Below are positions 11,007-24,065 of a DNA stretch of 64,000 nucleotides, piece after piece. Both the position numbers and the translations under genes were made by a program. Source of the DNA: Celoporthe dispersa (Eukaryota > Ascomycota > Sordariomycetes > Diaporthales > Cryphonectriaceae); assembly GCA_016584495.1 (NCBI GenBank), contig WAID01000012.1, positions 1,054,001 through 1,118,000 on the forward strand, read 5' to 3'. The notes under the pieces were generated by a model that had not been told where the DNA came from, made no database searches, and was given only the letters and a program-made list of their open reading frames with translations. Numbering within the stretch: the first letter of the stretch is position 1; every line of letters begins with the position of its first letter.

Positions 11007-11887
11007 CCTGCTCGAGACTGACGGCCTGTTCTTGTTCTGGACCCTCGAGGACGGAGAGCCACAGCGGATAGGATAGAGATAGAGTTACAGTTTGGCGTTA
11101 GCTGATCCGGCCACACACCAAAACGTGTCGAGTCTGTCGTGGAGGGTCCAGACCCCGCCGCGCCGGGTTTCGCTGCCCAGACCCTTTGGAACTCATTCCT
11201 CGGCCGGGATGGGATGGGCTGGGCCCGGCGGGTGCAGCGGAACGACCAACATCCGTCCGGCCGCGTGGTGTCACGCACGCATGTATGTTGTACATAGTCT
11301 GTAGTATCTTGTATGTGTACCAGCACTATTGGACGAGGATGATGTGGCCACACTGGTGGGCGAGACGAGGAGATACGTACCCCGGCAGACCGAAGAGCAA
11401 ACCCAAAAATTAAAAATTAAAAAAAAAAATGATACCATGCAAGCAGAGAGACCATGCGACACTGATCAATAGGATCTAGTTAGAACGACCCATCATGATG
11501 GGTGCATACCGGTTTGAGGCAGAAGAGGCGTGGCCGGACCCCGCTGATGGTTTAGGGTACCAAAAAGTAGACACAAGACAACAAAGACCTCTCTCTCTCT
11601 CGTTCCTCTCTTGTCTTGTCTTTTTTTTTGTGGATACTTGGGGAAGGAACAACGTGGCCTGGCTGGTTGGCACATGCAGGCAAGAAGCCGCAGCGGCTGG
11701 CTGGGGAAGGTGGCATGCTGCAGCCTGCAGGTCGGATAATTGGAAGGCGAGACACACACACCTTACATGCACACCTGCACCTGCCTCTTTGTCACTCCCG
11801 CTGCCGCCCACACGCAAAAGGCCGCTGCCGGCAAAGAGAAATGACCAGCCAACACACATAAGACAGAGACGATGAAAAATGAAGAGA

Positions 11888-11934
11888 GTAATCATCATCA
11901 TAATCATAAGAATCATAATAATAATAATCAAGTT
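11888..11934. repeat. AT-rich (ATC/ATA)n triplet repeat
   Basis: Imperfect ATCATA/AATAAT triplets in an otherwise GC-neutral stretch. Confidence 0.8.
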
Positions 11935-12098
11935 AAAAGATTACAAGGCTGCGCCAGCGGCTTCCATGCCGCTTCCACGTGTCACCGTCGTGCCTCTTGA
12001 CTGCCTTGCTTACCTTACCTCCACCTTACCAGCAACAGAATGTGCATGTGTGTGTCTCTCTGTGTGTGTGTGTCTGAGGAGGGTAGGGTACGGGAGCA

Positions 12099-12133
12099 AG
12101 TGACTGACCGAGTGACCGAGTGACCGAGTGACT
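12099..12133. repeat. 8-bp tandem repeat (GACCGAGT)
   Basis: About four copies of GACCGAGT, the outer ones degenerate. Confidence 0.85.
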
Positions 12134-12899
12134 GGATGAGGGAGTCGAGAACTCCCCGAACGCTGTGTGAGGGTCCTCGAGCGATGAGGCTCAAAATGCG
12201 GACCAGGGGGGGGGAAGAAGAGACGAGAAGGGCTGGTCCAAGCCGCCCAATCCTCCTCCGTCATCCACCTCAACCCGATCGACCTGTCTACAAGGTACTT
12301 ACTCTGCTCTTGCTCTGGCTCTACAGCGCACATCCTCTCGCTGGCCTGTCCAGGCCCCACCCACAACAACCCCACACCACCTGGGCGCAGGTAAGCGGGA
12401 ATCCTGGCGGCCGCTCCCAGGCTGTTGTGGGTTACAAGCTCACACGAATCCTCTTGTGGCCTTTTCTCTCTCTCTCTCTCCACGCCGGGGAGGTGCTCGC
12501 GTGGTCGCGACGCGGACTATATCCGCGGAGACCCTTTTTTTCTTTCCCTCCCTTGCCGCCCAGGGCTGCAGGCGGTCTGTGTATGGGTGTGTGTACATAT
12601 GGGTGTGTGTGTGTGTGTGGATGATTGTGTTGGGAAATAAGACACGGCCGTAGGCGGTGTGGACAGAAGATAGATACGTTGTGTCGTTGAGGACAGCGCT
12701 GCAGGGCAGGGACTGGACAGGACCAGGGTGTGTGTGGTCTGAATTCCGCGGTACCCGTGGAGATGAAGCCTCCGCCTAAGACACACCACCAGTGGTGGGT
12801 ACAGTACAACAAACACTCTCTACTATGTTTCGGTTGTTGTTGTAGCAGTCCCAGGAAACTCTCTAGGTCCGCGCCGGCTCTCGCACGATACTCACAACT

Positions 12900-12957
12900 A
12901 TACTATGTACATATATATATAGATATATATATAATCATATGTATACACATGTATACA
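12900..12957. repeat. (TA)n / TACATATG alternating tract
   Basis: Alternating TA blocks with CATATG and GTATAC palindromes. Likely a DNA-unwinding or cruciform-prone segment, by composition only. Confidence 0.75.
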
Positions 12958-14118
12958 AAAAACAAAAAAAAAGAAAACCATATGTCGGGCAGGGGGGAGG
13001 GGTGTTTACAGTGATGCCTAAGGCGTCCCCATGCTGAGTGGCACGTCGGGATGCCCACCCCCTCCACCCGGCAAGGCGAGCCTGAGGGTCTAGACGCTGA
13101 CAGGACAGGTGAGCCTTCTCTGTATTTCCTGTTCACCACTGTGGAGACGCAACAAACCCCCCTCCCTCCCCCCAAAAAAGGACCCAACGGGATGGACGAC
13201 GATGGGGTCTGGGCGGAGACGATACGACATTGCACAGGACAGCGATATTTGACACGCACGACTCGTCCACAGCAGCACAGCACATACCACAGCACATACC
13301 TGCATCGGGAGGCGGGTACGGGTGGGATCGTCCAGATCACTTTTTATCCACCCTCGATGGGAGTAGGCAGATGACCGAAAAAGAAAAGGAAGAGAAAAAA
13401 GGAAAAAAGGAGAAAAAAAAAGAATTACCAAAAAAAAACCAAAAAAATCAACCAACCAACCCCCCACACGGGCCACTAGACAGATACCGTAAGCAGACAC
13501 ACGCACATTAGACATCCCGCGAGAGGTTCGGGAAATTATCGGAACCGACCACCGTGTACCGGTCCCCTTTTTGCTACTGCAGGTGATAAACAGCAGCAAC
13601 AACAACAAACTCCTCCTCGTGTCGCTGGTCTGTCACGAGAAGGGACAGGGGAAGGGTCATGCCCTGGAAAGAGGGAAATCCTCCTTGTGTAACCCGAGAA
13701 AGAAACAAAGCCCCATACCTGTATGACATATACGCACGAACAGGATCTCGCTCGCCCTGGACACAACCTCCCCCCCCCTGCCCCATTTCGAATCCTCCTC
13801 AGGCTCCCTCCCCCGTCCACAGCAGAAACCCCTGGAAAAGGTTCGTCCTGAGTAAGTGAGAAGGCCCAGCAGGGAGCACGAGGGAAAGGGGGGGAAGGTC
13901 CTGATGTCCGCTGACGAGTGCCGGATGATGCTCTCCATGGGTCTGGAATAGGCAGATGGCTTGGCTGCCGGGCTTGGCTGGGCTGCTGACGGCTCGCCGA
14001 CCTGACAGACTGGTACCACGACATCTATCTATCTACACTATACTGTACGCATGAAATTTGTGAGACATGCACGCACCAGGCAGGAGGGAGAGATGGGCGG
14101 GCGCATGTCTCAGGTGAG

Positions 14119-14124
14119 ACACAG

Positions 14125-14152
<28 letters not shown>
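14119..14152. repeat. (CA)n microsatellite
   Basis: About 17 CA units with one GA interruption near the start. Confidence 0.9.
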
Positions 14153-14155
<3 letters not shown>

Positions 14156-15982
14156 CACATATCGACCCACCGGATCTGAATGCTGCACAACACACAACCC
14201 GAACCAACCACCGACATGCCGGTAAAAAAGTGTATATAAAAATAAAATAAAAAAAAACACACACTGGCCACCGGAAAAACTCTCTACACGGGCCCTCCCT
14301 CATGTTTCGCAAGCAAACCCATTTCTGGATGTTGATGATGATCAGAGCCCCACCCACGCGGTCGGTTGGTCATCTTTCTCTTTTTTTCTTCTTCCTTTTC
14401 TCCCAAATCTCGGATGTGCCATGTGCCGCTGCAGCCACCCTGGGCTGGGCGATGGCCGGATCCTCCAAGGGTGGCTTGCCTCGACTTGCCTCGCTTAGGC
14501 GGATCGTGCATGTGGCCGGCAGGGGAGGGGGGGGGAGGGGAGTAACCACCATCTCCTAGAAAGGAAGCCAAGAACAAAAAAAGGAAAAGGAAAGAAAAAA
14601 AAAAAGAGAAGGAACAAAAAAGTAGGTCGGATGGATGAATCGCGTGCAGCCCCAGCAGCCCTGAAAAAGAAGAAAAAGAAGGGGAAGGATCCAAAACCAT
14701 CGTCACGGTAGTATTAAGATGGGCATTATACACGTAAGTCTGTCTCCGGTTGATCCGCGGCGCGCGTGCCTGTGTTATTTTTTTGGGGGGGGAAGGGGGC
14801 ATCACTAATCAGTTCGGATCCTCGATGTTATCGTGCATGGTATTGCGTCCTATAATATGTACACCATGTTATAGTTACAAACATAGATAGTTATATGTGT
14901 ATCATGGTAGAAGTACAGCCAGACAGACTGTGGATCTTTTTACTCAAGAAAGGAAGAAGGGCGGTGGGGGAAAGGAGGGGGGGGTATATTGAATGACAGA
15001 TTGGCCAAGCCCACCAGATTGAAACAAGACCTAGTTTGCTGAGAAGGACGGAGGGGAGGGGAAGAAGGGGGGGGGGCTGGCTATAGCACATCGACGACAA
15101 GCACGTTCCCTCGCAAGCCCGACCGTATAGAGTGAGTAACCAAAGACGGTTCTCACATCAAAACCACATCATCATCATAATCATCCAACAGCCCCCCCCC
15201 CAAAAAAAATCCAAGATCAAACCCCAGCACTGATGATGAATGGGCAAAATTCCAGGGCGGGCTGGACGGGCTGGAGAGCGGGCGGGGGTTTCACTCAGGA
15301 ACCCTTGTCTCGCAGGGGTGGCGGGAAGGTTAAAGCTACCACTCTGTCGGTGTCGGCCTTTTTTTTTTCTTTCTTTCTTTTCTGGCTACGCGCCAGTGCC
15401 CTGGGCTTGTTTTACCTACTGTCCTGGTATGTACATGCGCTATGGGATGATTGCATCACACTAGGTAGGGTTCATCAGCACAGGAGACCAGAGCATGCTG
15501 GGTCTTCAGGGAGGGAGGAGATTCTCCCCCTGCCCAGAGGCTAAGGAGGGTGGAAGGAGGAGGGGCGGTAAATGGTCTCATGACCACGAGACCAAGCGAC
15601 CCCTGGGATATGAGATAGGGTCCTGGGAAGGAATGCCGAATAGACGAGAAGGAAGAGAGGGAGGGACAGAAAAGGTTTTTTTTTTTAAAAAAAAAAAGAG
15701 GGGAGGGAACCCGTGACGAAAGGTCCAAACATGGCTCCTCGTTGGCTCGTCACAGAGGTCGGGGGGGGGGCTGGCTGGCTCATGCACGTAACCTTACGGA
15801 GAGACAACACAAACAGCAGGGCCCAGAGCGTCGGGACAAATGGGTTGTCTGCACGACCTCGTAATCGACTATACGTAGCGCCGCGAGCCAGACCGGCGCG
15901 CACCATCCACATGCACGAGCGGCACGACGAGGCAGCAAGAGTCGGGGGGGGGAGACCAAGGGAAAAATTAGGGCGGAGGGGC

Positions 15983-16012
15983 ACGCGCGCGCACACACAC
16001 ACACACACACAT
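15983..16012. repeat. (CG)n(CA)n alternating purine-pyrimidine tract
   Basis: CGCGCGCG joined to about ten CA units. This composition favours Z-DNA. Confidence 0.85.
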
Positions 16013-18175
16013 GAGGAGGATCTTGGACTGATCCGGGAACCTCTCTCTAGATTGCTAGAGGGAGAGACAGACTACTGGGTAATACGATGATCTTCTTGCT
16101 GCTAGAATAGAAAGAAGCAGAGAGAAAGTTGTGTCTGTCCCCCTCTCTAATGGTGGTGGCGCCGCCGGGCTTCCACGGCTCTGGAACCAGCGGTCACCGC
16201 TTCTCCAGCCATGTTTTTTTGTCCTTTCCCTTCTCTTTTTCTCCTTTCGTGTTTCTTCCCCGGCCGCCAACGCCAACACCAAACAAGTCTTGTCCCCCCC
16301 CCTCCCCCTCATTCTTCGGGAGCGGCAGCTCCCATCGCGGGGTGCCATGCTGTCGGTGTCGAGGGGAACCAGGGCTCACCCCGTCATTCACCTGCGCCTC
16401 TTCCCTCGATGGTCTCGTTTTTCTATCTGTGTCTCTCTCCCTCCCGGCCTAGTGGCGGATCTACGCTCGGGACAGGGAGGAAGGGGGTTTAGAGATAGGC
16501 TATAGTGGCACGGTGATCATCTTATTATTTTTTTTTTAATAATTACCATGTAACTCTAAGCGACGACGCCACATGAGAGAGCTCTTGTTTTTTTTCTTCT
16601 TTCTTTCTTTCTCTCCTTCTCTTCCTCCTGGGCCATGTAACTTCTCGGCAGATGGGATTTGTTGGGTTGCTGTGGCGTCGGCCCCGAAACCAGCCCAACA
16701 CAAGCGGCGGCCGCGACGGGACGAGGGGAGGCGAAGATGATCAAGAAGAAGAAGAAGCAGGCAAGACGAAATTCAGGGCCGGCGCCACCTCCGCGCCCCC
16801 ACGATTGTCGCGGTGGTCAGCACCAATAGTAGTGATAGTTTTGTGTATCTGAAATCCTAGGCGTATGTGACCGAGAGGAGAAAAGAGAAGAAGACGAGAT
16901 TGGGTCTGACAGTCACGCAGGGGGTGTGTTTCACTGTTTTTCTTCTTCTTTTTTCTTTCTTTCTTTCTTTTCTTTCTTCCTCCTGTAGGAGCTGGAAAGA
17001 AGACAACGGCGAGAGCGTAGGACCAAGACCACTGCAGCTTGGGGCAGAATCATCCCATGTGGAACCCACAATCTCATCTGACAGTCACGGGCAGTGGACA
17101 TCAGCCTACTGGATTCCCGCCCGCTAGGAACGCATTGACATCTTACCTCTCTCTCTCTCTCTCTCCCCCTCTTCGCCTTGGAATGCTGTCATCACCCAAA
17201 ATAAAAAAAAGGTTACAATGTACCACGGAGAAAGTCAGCAGTAAGTCCGACGTGTAGCACAGAGATGTTCCTTCTCCGGGGGCCCGCACCCTCTCTCGCG
17301 ATGGCCTTTAGGGCCACCTTACCCCCGAGACCCGGACCGGAAGACTGGTTATCCGGGGAGCCTGGACTGGAGACGAGCGGACCAACCATGTGCGCCCTCA
17401 GGGTTGTCCGGTTCCAGTCGCTTGGGTCATCGAGATTGCGGGAATGTCGGATGCCGGGGGGGGGGTTGCATCGAGCAAGAGCAGGAGGAGGCGAAAAAAA
17501 AAAACAAAAAAGAGGGAATGAGAGGGCGGAAAAGAAGAGAAAAGAGAGTAGGAACTTAACATGGCTGTGCTATAGAACATGGGTGGGCGCGGTAATTGGG
17601 CACTGCACCGAGGCCGATGGGCTTTCCAAAAATAGGGCCACTGGGTTGCGGGTGCAGTAGCGTTGGCTTGTACCGCAGGGCCCCGGTAGAGAGGTTGCCC
17701 TAGCCTGCCCTAGCCGCAGAGCCCAGCAGCGCCGGTGGATAAACCAACAGCGACCCAACAACCAACAACCAACAAGGGGTGTGGGGGGAGAAGGGGGAAG
17801 GGGGGGGGCCTGTACGGTAGTACCAGACCAAAAAGTAACACCACAGTGACCTCGAGAGGAGGAGAGGGAAGAGAGGAGGGCGGATCGTGGGTAGCGAGAT
17901 GGGGCCCAGATCGAATTTCTGATGGAACAATAAAATAATAATACCCTTCTCTCTCATAGGCTCCTCCTGATTGTAGGGCGGAAGGATTCCTAGCAGTACC
18001 TCCTCCTTCTTCTCTCCTGCCTGACTCACCACATACAGGGTTTGCACATACCATGGTACTTTGGAGAGGAGGAAGGGAGAGGGGGGAGGGAGGTGGTGGC
18101 CTCTGATTCCCGACCATGCCGTGATGCTGTGCGATTCTAAACAGATACCCCTCCCGGGGGGGGCTGGATCCTCTC

Positions 18176-18177
18176 TG

Positions 18178-18211
<34 letters not shown>
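18176..18211. repeat. (CT)n microsatellite
   Basis: Near-perfect CT dinucleotide run followed by a C tract. Confidence 0.9.
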
Positions 18212-18213
<2 letters not shown>

Positions 18214-19364
18214 CCCTAGCGGACTCTCGGTGATGGAGACATAAAGAGATCGGAATGGCAACAAGTCCCTTGGAATCCTGGCAGGTTCATGTACATAGTA
18301 CCAACAGGCTTTTGATCATCCCCCTCTCTTTTTTTTTCTCCTTCGGGATCGCATATTCCGACCAAGCCTGTCCCGCGTGGTCTCAGCCCAGCCCACCACA
18401 CACGCCATGCCGTGTCTCGCGGCGTCATCAAGGGGAAAAAAAAGACTACCATACTACAGATTCTCGGTGTGTGTCTGTGTTGTGTGTCTTGCTTCTTTTT
18501 CTCTCCTGCGGTCTGCTACAATACGGGTGGGGGGAAGGGGGAGGGATCGGCCCAGATACCAGCCACGCGGACCCTCATCTCTGGGAAAGAGAGGGAGGGA
18601 GAGTCATATGAGACGCCTCGGCTATTCCTTCTGCCAACATCACGGATCTGCGCTGGCGACGACTGGGGTCGCCATAGCTCTGCGGTATACGTATGTTCTT
18701 TTTTTTTGGGGGGGAGGGGTGGGAGGGGAGGGGAGAAGAAGACCACGACCAGGGGCAAAGGCCACGACATGATGATGACGACGAGGTATGTACCATAGTA
18801 CATGCTCACCGAGGGGAGGGGGGGGGAGATGCACGCAGAGAGGTGTACGCGCCTCGGCGTCGCCACCACGCCTGAGAAATGACCTTTTAGGATGTTTTAG
18901 ACGCCAGACAGGCCCAAAAGATAGACAGACCGAACGAGCAGAAATTTCCTCGGCCCCCAAACTTTTTTTTTTCTCTCCTTCTTTTCTACAAGCGCGCGGA
19001 AGACGCCTCTATTGGCTGTGCGGCCCAGCAACAGGGGGGATGGAGGAGGGGAGAGGGGGAGGGAGTGTCGGCCGGCCATCGCGGTAAAGCAGAGCGAGCC
19101 AAGGCGAAAAAAGGCTGAGCCCTGGTCCGGCAGATACGGTCGCAGGACCACGTGGCTTTGCTAAACTCATCTCATCTCCCTTCCAGCGGCGGCTCGCCAC
19201 CGCTTCTCTCTCTCTGTCTCTCTGCTGCTGCATACGGTGGGACCGTGTTTTGGAATCTGCGGTCAGCAGACAGGGCAGGGCAGGGCAGCAGGCAATGTAC
19301 AGTACCATGGGACCAGAGGCAGAGAACCTCCACCCCTTCACTCTCACTACCAGGGGTTCTTTTG

Positions 19365-19365
<1 letters not shown>

Positions 19366-19397
<32 letters not shown>
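19366..19397. repeat. (GT)n microsatellite abutting a GTACTATGGTA site
   Basis: About fifteen GT units, immediately followed by the palindrome-like site at 19,395-19,405. Confidence 0.9.
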
Positions 19398-19399
<2 letters not shown>

Positions 19400-20710
19400 A
19401 TGGTATGTGTGTCTTGTTTGGGGTTGCGCCCGCCTTGGGCCGACAGGGCGATCAGGCAATCAAAAGACAAGCCTCCCTTCTCGGCCAGGAATGGCAACCC
19501 AACCCAATACCGTCCAACCCAGCCCAACCAACCAACAGGCGGGACCCCCCCCCAAGGTGGAAATGACGGCAGCAGGGCCTGACGGGGGATGGTTCTACAG
19601 AAGGTGAAGAATGGATTCCTTTTTTTCTTTTTTTCTTTTCTCTTTTCTTTTTTTCCCCCTTCCTTTCCTTCACCCTCTTCTTTTCTCTTGTGTTGTGCAA
19701 GAGACCTAGGTGACTTGCTGGGTGGCGTTGTGGTTTTTGTTCCTGGTGGTCTGATGCAGTCAGCAATCGCCATTGCACAAGGAAGAAGGAGAGAGAGACA
19801 GAGACAGGGCAGGTACATACCATGGTACCCTGTGGGCAATCTGGTAAGGCTGTCTGTTGTGGTCCCCATTCCTCCTTGGGTCCCACCCTGCCTCCTCATG
19901 GCCCCCTGGCTCGGAGACTGGGGGGGGGAGGAGGAGGAGTCTTGTGAGCCATAGTACTGTGGTACATTTCAATGCTATGGTAATGTATGTACAGTGTGAA
20001 GTACCTAGATCTGTTATTGGTTTTTTCTCTTTTTTTCCTTTTTGTTTTTCCCTTCCTTTTTCCCCTTCCCTGATAGTAAAGGTGAGAGAGAGAGAGAGAA
20101 AGTTGAAGAAGGGAAAGGGTCCTTTTGTCTGACCGTGGCGAGCAGGGTGTGTCTGTCTTGCTGAACCCACAGACCCACCACCACAAGGGAACAAGAAGAG
20201 CGGTCTCGCGGGTCTCCCTCCCCTACCAGTCCAGCCAGAGGGCATGAGGAAAGGAAATACCCACAAGTGCCGTAACGGGAAGATCCAGATGCTACGGGCT
20301 ACCGTGACTGGTCCTAAATACGGACTTCGGTGTTCACGTCTGTCCTTGATCCGCCGTGCCCGAACCTAATTTACGAACAAGGGGACTCCGCACGACGACC
20401 ACCACCACCCACGGATATAGAGGGACGCCTATAGCAGGTACAACACCTCCTCAGCTATAGCTCCCACGTGGTGCAGTTGCAGTTGTGGCCCAAGGCTGCC
20501 GCGGAGAGAGGAGGGAAGGAGGCTACAGGCTTGGCGCCTGGGTGGGTGACCTTTCTCCTGGTGGTGGTATGAACTGGCGGGCACGCTGTGGGGAGGAGGC
20601 ATCGAGGATACACTGCATACATAGTTAGTGCTATGCAGGCACACAGGAAGGAGGAGAGGGAGGGAGAGTGAGGTGAGACCTATGTACAGCAGAACGTACA
20701 ATGTACATGT

Positions 20711-20726
20711 GTACCATGTATGGTAC
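20711..20726. repeat. Inverted repeat GTACCAT-GT-ATGGTAC
   Basis: Perfect 7-bp arms with a 2-nt spacer. It is the cleanest member of a family of GTAC-CATA/G palindromes in the desert (others at 18,049-18,059, 18,790-18,801, 19,395-19,405, 19,818-19,828, 19,954-19,965, 21,140-21,153, 25,596-25,606 and 29,072-29,083). Confidence 0.75.
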
Positions 20727-23142
20727 GACCTCGAGGGGGCACCCCCGGTCTCGTCCTCGAACGAGGGCCACCAACCTGAGAGAGAGAGCGCACCAGCCCC
20801 CACCTGCGCCGTGTGCTGGGCCCAGTACCAAACATATCACACACACACACACACACACACATCAAACCATGGGCTGGCAGGAGGTAATCTCGTGCCGTCA
20901 ATGCTGTCCATCTGGTAGCTGTCGGTGATCTCTGGGCCCAGGCTGCTGTCTGTGAGTTCCACCCTGCTCTGCTCTGCTCTCACGGCGTTCCCGCACCGAA
21001 CGTGACCTCGACTTGAGCGAGACCCTCGATCCGACTCGGGTCCGAAACACCACCACCCTCGCCCGCCTGGCCAATAGAACGAGGCCAGGGGTCTACAAAG
21101 AGACAAGAGGCGGTGATATACACCATGCGCACCGTGGCACCATAGTGCTATGGCGGGAGAACCCACGCACCCACGAGCGGAGGGGGAATGGTTCTCGCCT
21201 GGGCAGTAGAGAACGGACGAATGATTACTGTCTAGTACCCGCTCGCCAGGAGTGTGGTGGTATCTATGCTTCCTGCTCAGGGGCTCGCATCAACAGCAAG
21301 GAATCCTTCCGGCCGCCCTCTCTCTCTCTCTTTCTCCAAGGTGGAGTGATCATGATGGATGGCCGGGTCCCTCCTTCCTCCTCGGCGACAGGAACAGGAC
21401 ACATGACACTCGTCACCAGCGGACAACCTCCCTCGCTCCTTCCAACCCCTGACACCCTGAACCCCCCTCCTCTTCCTTCCGACAAGATCTGGGCCGGCCA
21501 GCCAGCCAAACCCCCCCCCCTCCTCTCTCTTCTCTCAGGACGAACAGTGCTCGATCCAGTGCCGTGCTGCCACCTGTTGCCCGGCGGCGTAGGCAATCGA
21601 CTGGTCACCGCGTGCCGACGACCTGCCAACTCAAAATCCTCCCGCGTTTCAACACTGCACCCGACGTGCATCGGTCAGCATATTAGAAAGCGTTGGGTCA
21701 CCGCTCTCGAGGGAGCGACCAAAAAAAAAAAAAAAAAAAAAAGAGGGGGGCCCGGTTGAGTAGACTGACCGACCGATACGGGCTGACTGGACCGACCGAA
21801 TGGACCATTCACGTTCGAGATGTCGCGCGTGAGAAAGAGAGACTTGGGCCATGGTACAGTAAGTACAGTAACCTCACCTCCCCTCCCCGCCCTCTTCCAC
21901 CCTCTCTTGCATACTATGGCACACAGTGGCCCCAGGGGAGGGGCTGTCATCTCAGCCCTGCCCTCCCAGGAAACACACCCCCCCCCCTTCTCTACACGAC
22001 AAGATCCAAATAGGGCGCGCCAGACCGCTACCCGAAGGATTCTTCGAAGGAGCGCCTATACTATAACTCCTATGCTACTACTATGCAACTATGCGCGAGA
22101 TGCGACAAATCCTTCCGACGACCGACAAGAGAGGCGGCCCATAATGTCAATGCGCGTTGAACCAAGCGTCGCAGCCTTGCTGATGATGAGGACGGAGGAG
22201 TCTAATGTTGCATCTCTCTTTTTTTTTCTTTTCATTTCTTTTCTTTCGTATGCGTGCAAGAGGGGAGGGAGACACACACACACAGAGAGATAGAGAGCTG
22301 GTCCCTCCTTGGCTCTAAACGCCCTGCATAGACGCCAGACAATCCTGGCCCACCATGCAGGCGAGCTGTAGTGTTGGGACCTGAACTTGCCCGCAGGCCA
22401 TCGCCTCCTTCATTCTTGTCTCGAGGCATGATCTGGTCAGACCCGTGACAGGTCAGCTCTCTCTCTCCTCCTCTCCCCCTCCCCTCCTGACCCGCCTTCC
22501 TGGGTCGGGCTTGGGTGGTGGCGGTGGTGGTGAAAGTATGTCTCTCGCTGGTAGGTACCATTTCTTCCTTGCCATCCACGCACGGTCTGTCCCCTCCCTC
22601 CCCCCCCGTCATCACTGCCAGCAGCCAACCATCCGCCCGGAAAATTGCGGCGTCCAGATATCATCATGAACGATACGACCCGTGCCGTCCCTGGGGAATG
22701 AATAGGATATGATCCAACGACAGCCACATCAGCCGGCCAGGCGCATGTCGCCCACGAGGCAACCCTGTCCTGTCTCTTGACAAGGGGGGGGGGAGCTGCA
22801 GGCCTGGCTGGATCTTACATACTATCTTGGTAGTACTATTGACACCTTTCCGCATCCGCCGCCGCCGCCGTCTCTGTGTCTGTCTCTCTTGTCTTTGTAA
22901 GCCTGTAGAGGAAAAGAGAAGGAAAAAGACTCGGTCTGGTTGCGTTTCATGGAGGGGCTCTTTTCAACCTTCTATCATTGGTGAGAATCCGGCCCCCAAA
23001 ACATGTGTGATGATGCTCCTGGCCTCGCGACCTTGTTGCTCCCTTGAATATCTTTCTTCCTACCCTTCAATCCCATCTGCCGAGCGGACGTCAGCACTCT
23101 CCTTTTTTTTTCTTCTTCCTCCTCCCAATCTGTTGCGTTGTC

Positions 23143-23143
23143 A

Positions 23144-23182
<39 letters not shown>
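23143..23182. repeat. (CA)n microsatellite
   Basis: About twenty CA units followed by an A run. Confidence 0.95.
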
Positions 23183-23185
<3 letters not shown>

Positions 23186-24042
23186 AAGAAATCTATTGCC
23201 CCTCCCGCGCCCCTCAATCTGATGCATGCCCCTGGCCTTGCACTTGGCCTGTGCTAGATGGGCTCACCAGGGGCCCATGGAGGGTAAGACTCTCTCTTTG
23301 TGGTTGTCGTCAGTAACTCTTTAGTACCAAGTTAGTCGCAATTAGTTGGTTAGTACCACAGCACACGTAGTTAGTAGTAGCAGTAGCAGAAGCAGGGAGG
23401 GAGTGGGGGGGCGTCCCCTCTCTCTGCCTCGAGTGTCGCGAAAAGACCAGAAGGAGCGCGCCAGCGCATGGACACTAAACCGTATTCAACACGGATCATA
23501 CCGTAGACCGGCGCTTTGGGCCCGACAACCCCCCCCCTTCCTCCTCCTCCCCCCTTCCTGGCCTGGGGAATTTGTGCAGGGCACAGGGTCCTTCCGGCCG
23601 AGACAAGCAGCAGCAGGGCAAGGAAAAGAGGCAAGCCACCCTCTCTACTTCTTGTTTTATTTTCTTTGGTTCGCGTGCGAGACGCAAGCCATGTCTTGGA
23701 CGACATGCATAGACGAGATAAAAGGGCAGGCCATCTGGGGCGGCGAAAAATAATCTATGATGCCTCCCACCCCCTTCGGTACCAGAGGTTGCATGGTTAC
23801 GAATAGAGGTGAGAAGGAGGGGAGATATGATGTTACGGAGAAAGGAAAGTAGGTAGAAAAGAAAAAGAGAGAAAAAATATGGTACTTTTGAAAACAGAGA
23901 GTGGACAACGGGCAAGGACGTGCACACAAGCACGCACGCACGCACACACACAGAGTACTAGCCCGCGAGGAATGCCGAGGCCGCAACAGGCTCATCCCAA
24001 CCTACGGGTTGTAAACTTTATTGTTCCTGACATGTTTGGCTG

Positions 24043-24065
24043 TTTTTTTTTTTTTTTTTTTTTTT
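24043..24065. repeat. Poly-T tract
   Basis: About 23 T in a row. Confidence 0.9.

Noticed and set aside
19009..19899. 296-codon minus-strand frame
   Set aside because: Built over K- and HT-repeats from poly-A/T and GT tracts; no domain sequence and no intron/exon signals.
20539..20571. Weak similarity to the 3' end of fungal 5S rRNA (TGGGTGGGTGACC...CTGGTGGTGGTATG)
   Set aside because: The match is short and gapped, recalled from memory, and the 5' half of a 5S gene is not visible upstream. At most an ancient relic.
21013..21759. 248-codon plus-strand frame in the desert
   Set aside because: Opens on TTG, ends in a lysine run from a poly-A tract, and shows no conserved or domain-like sequence.
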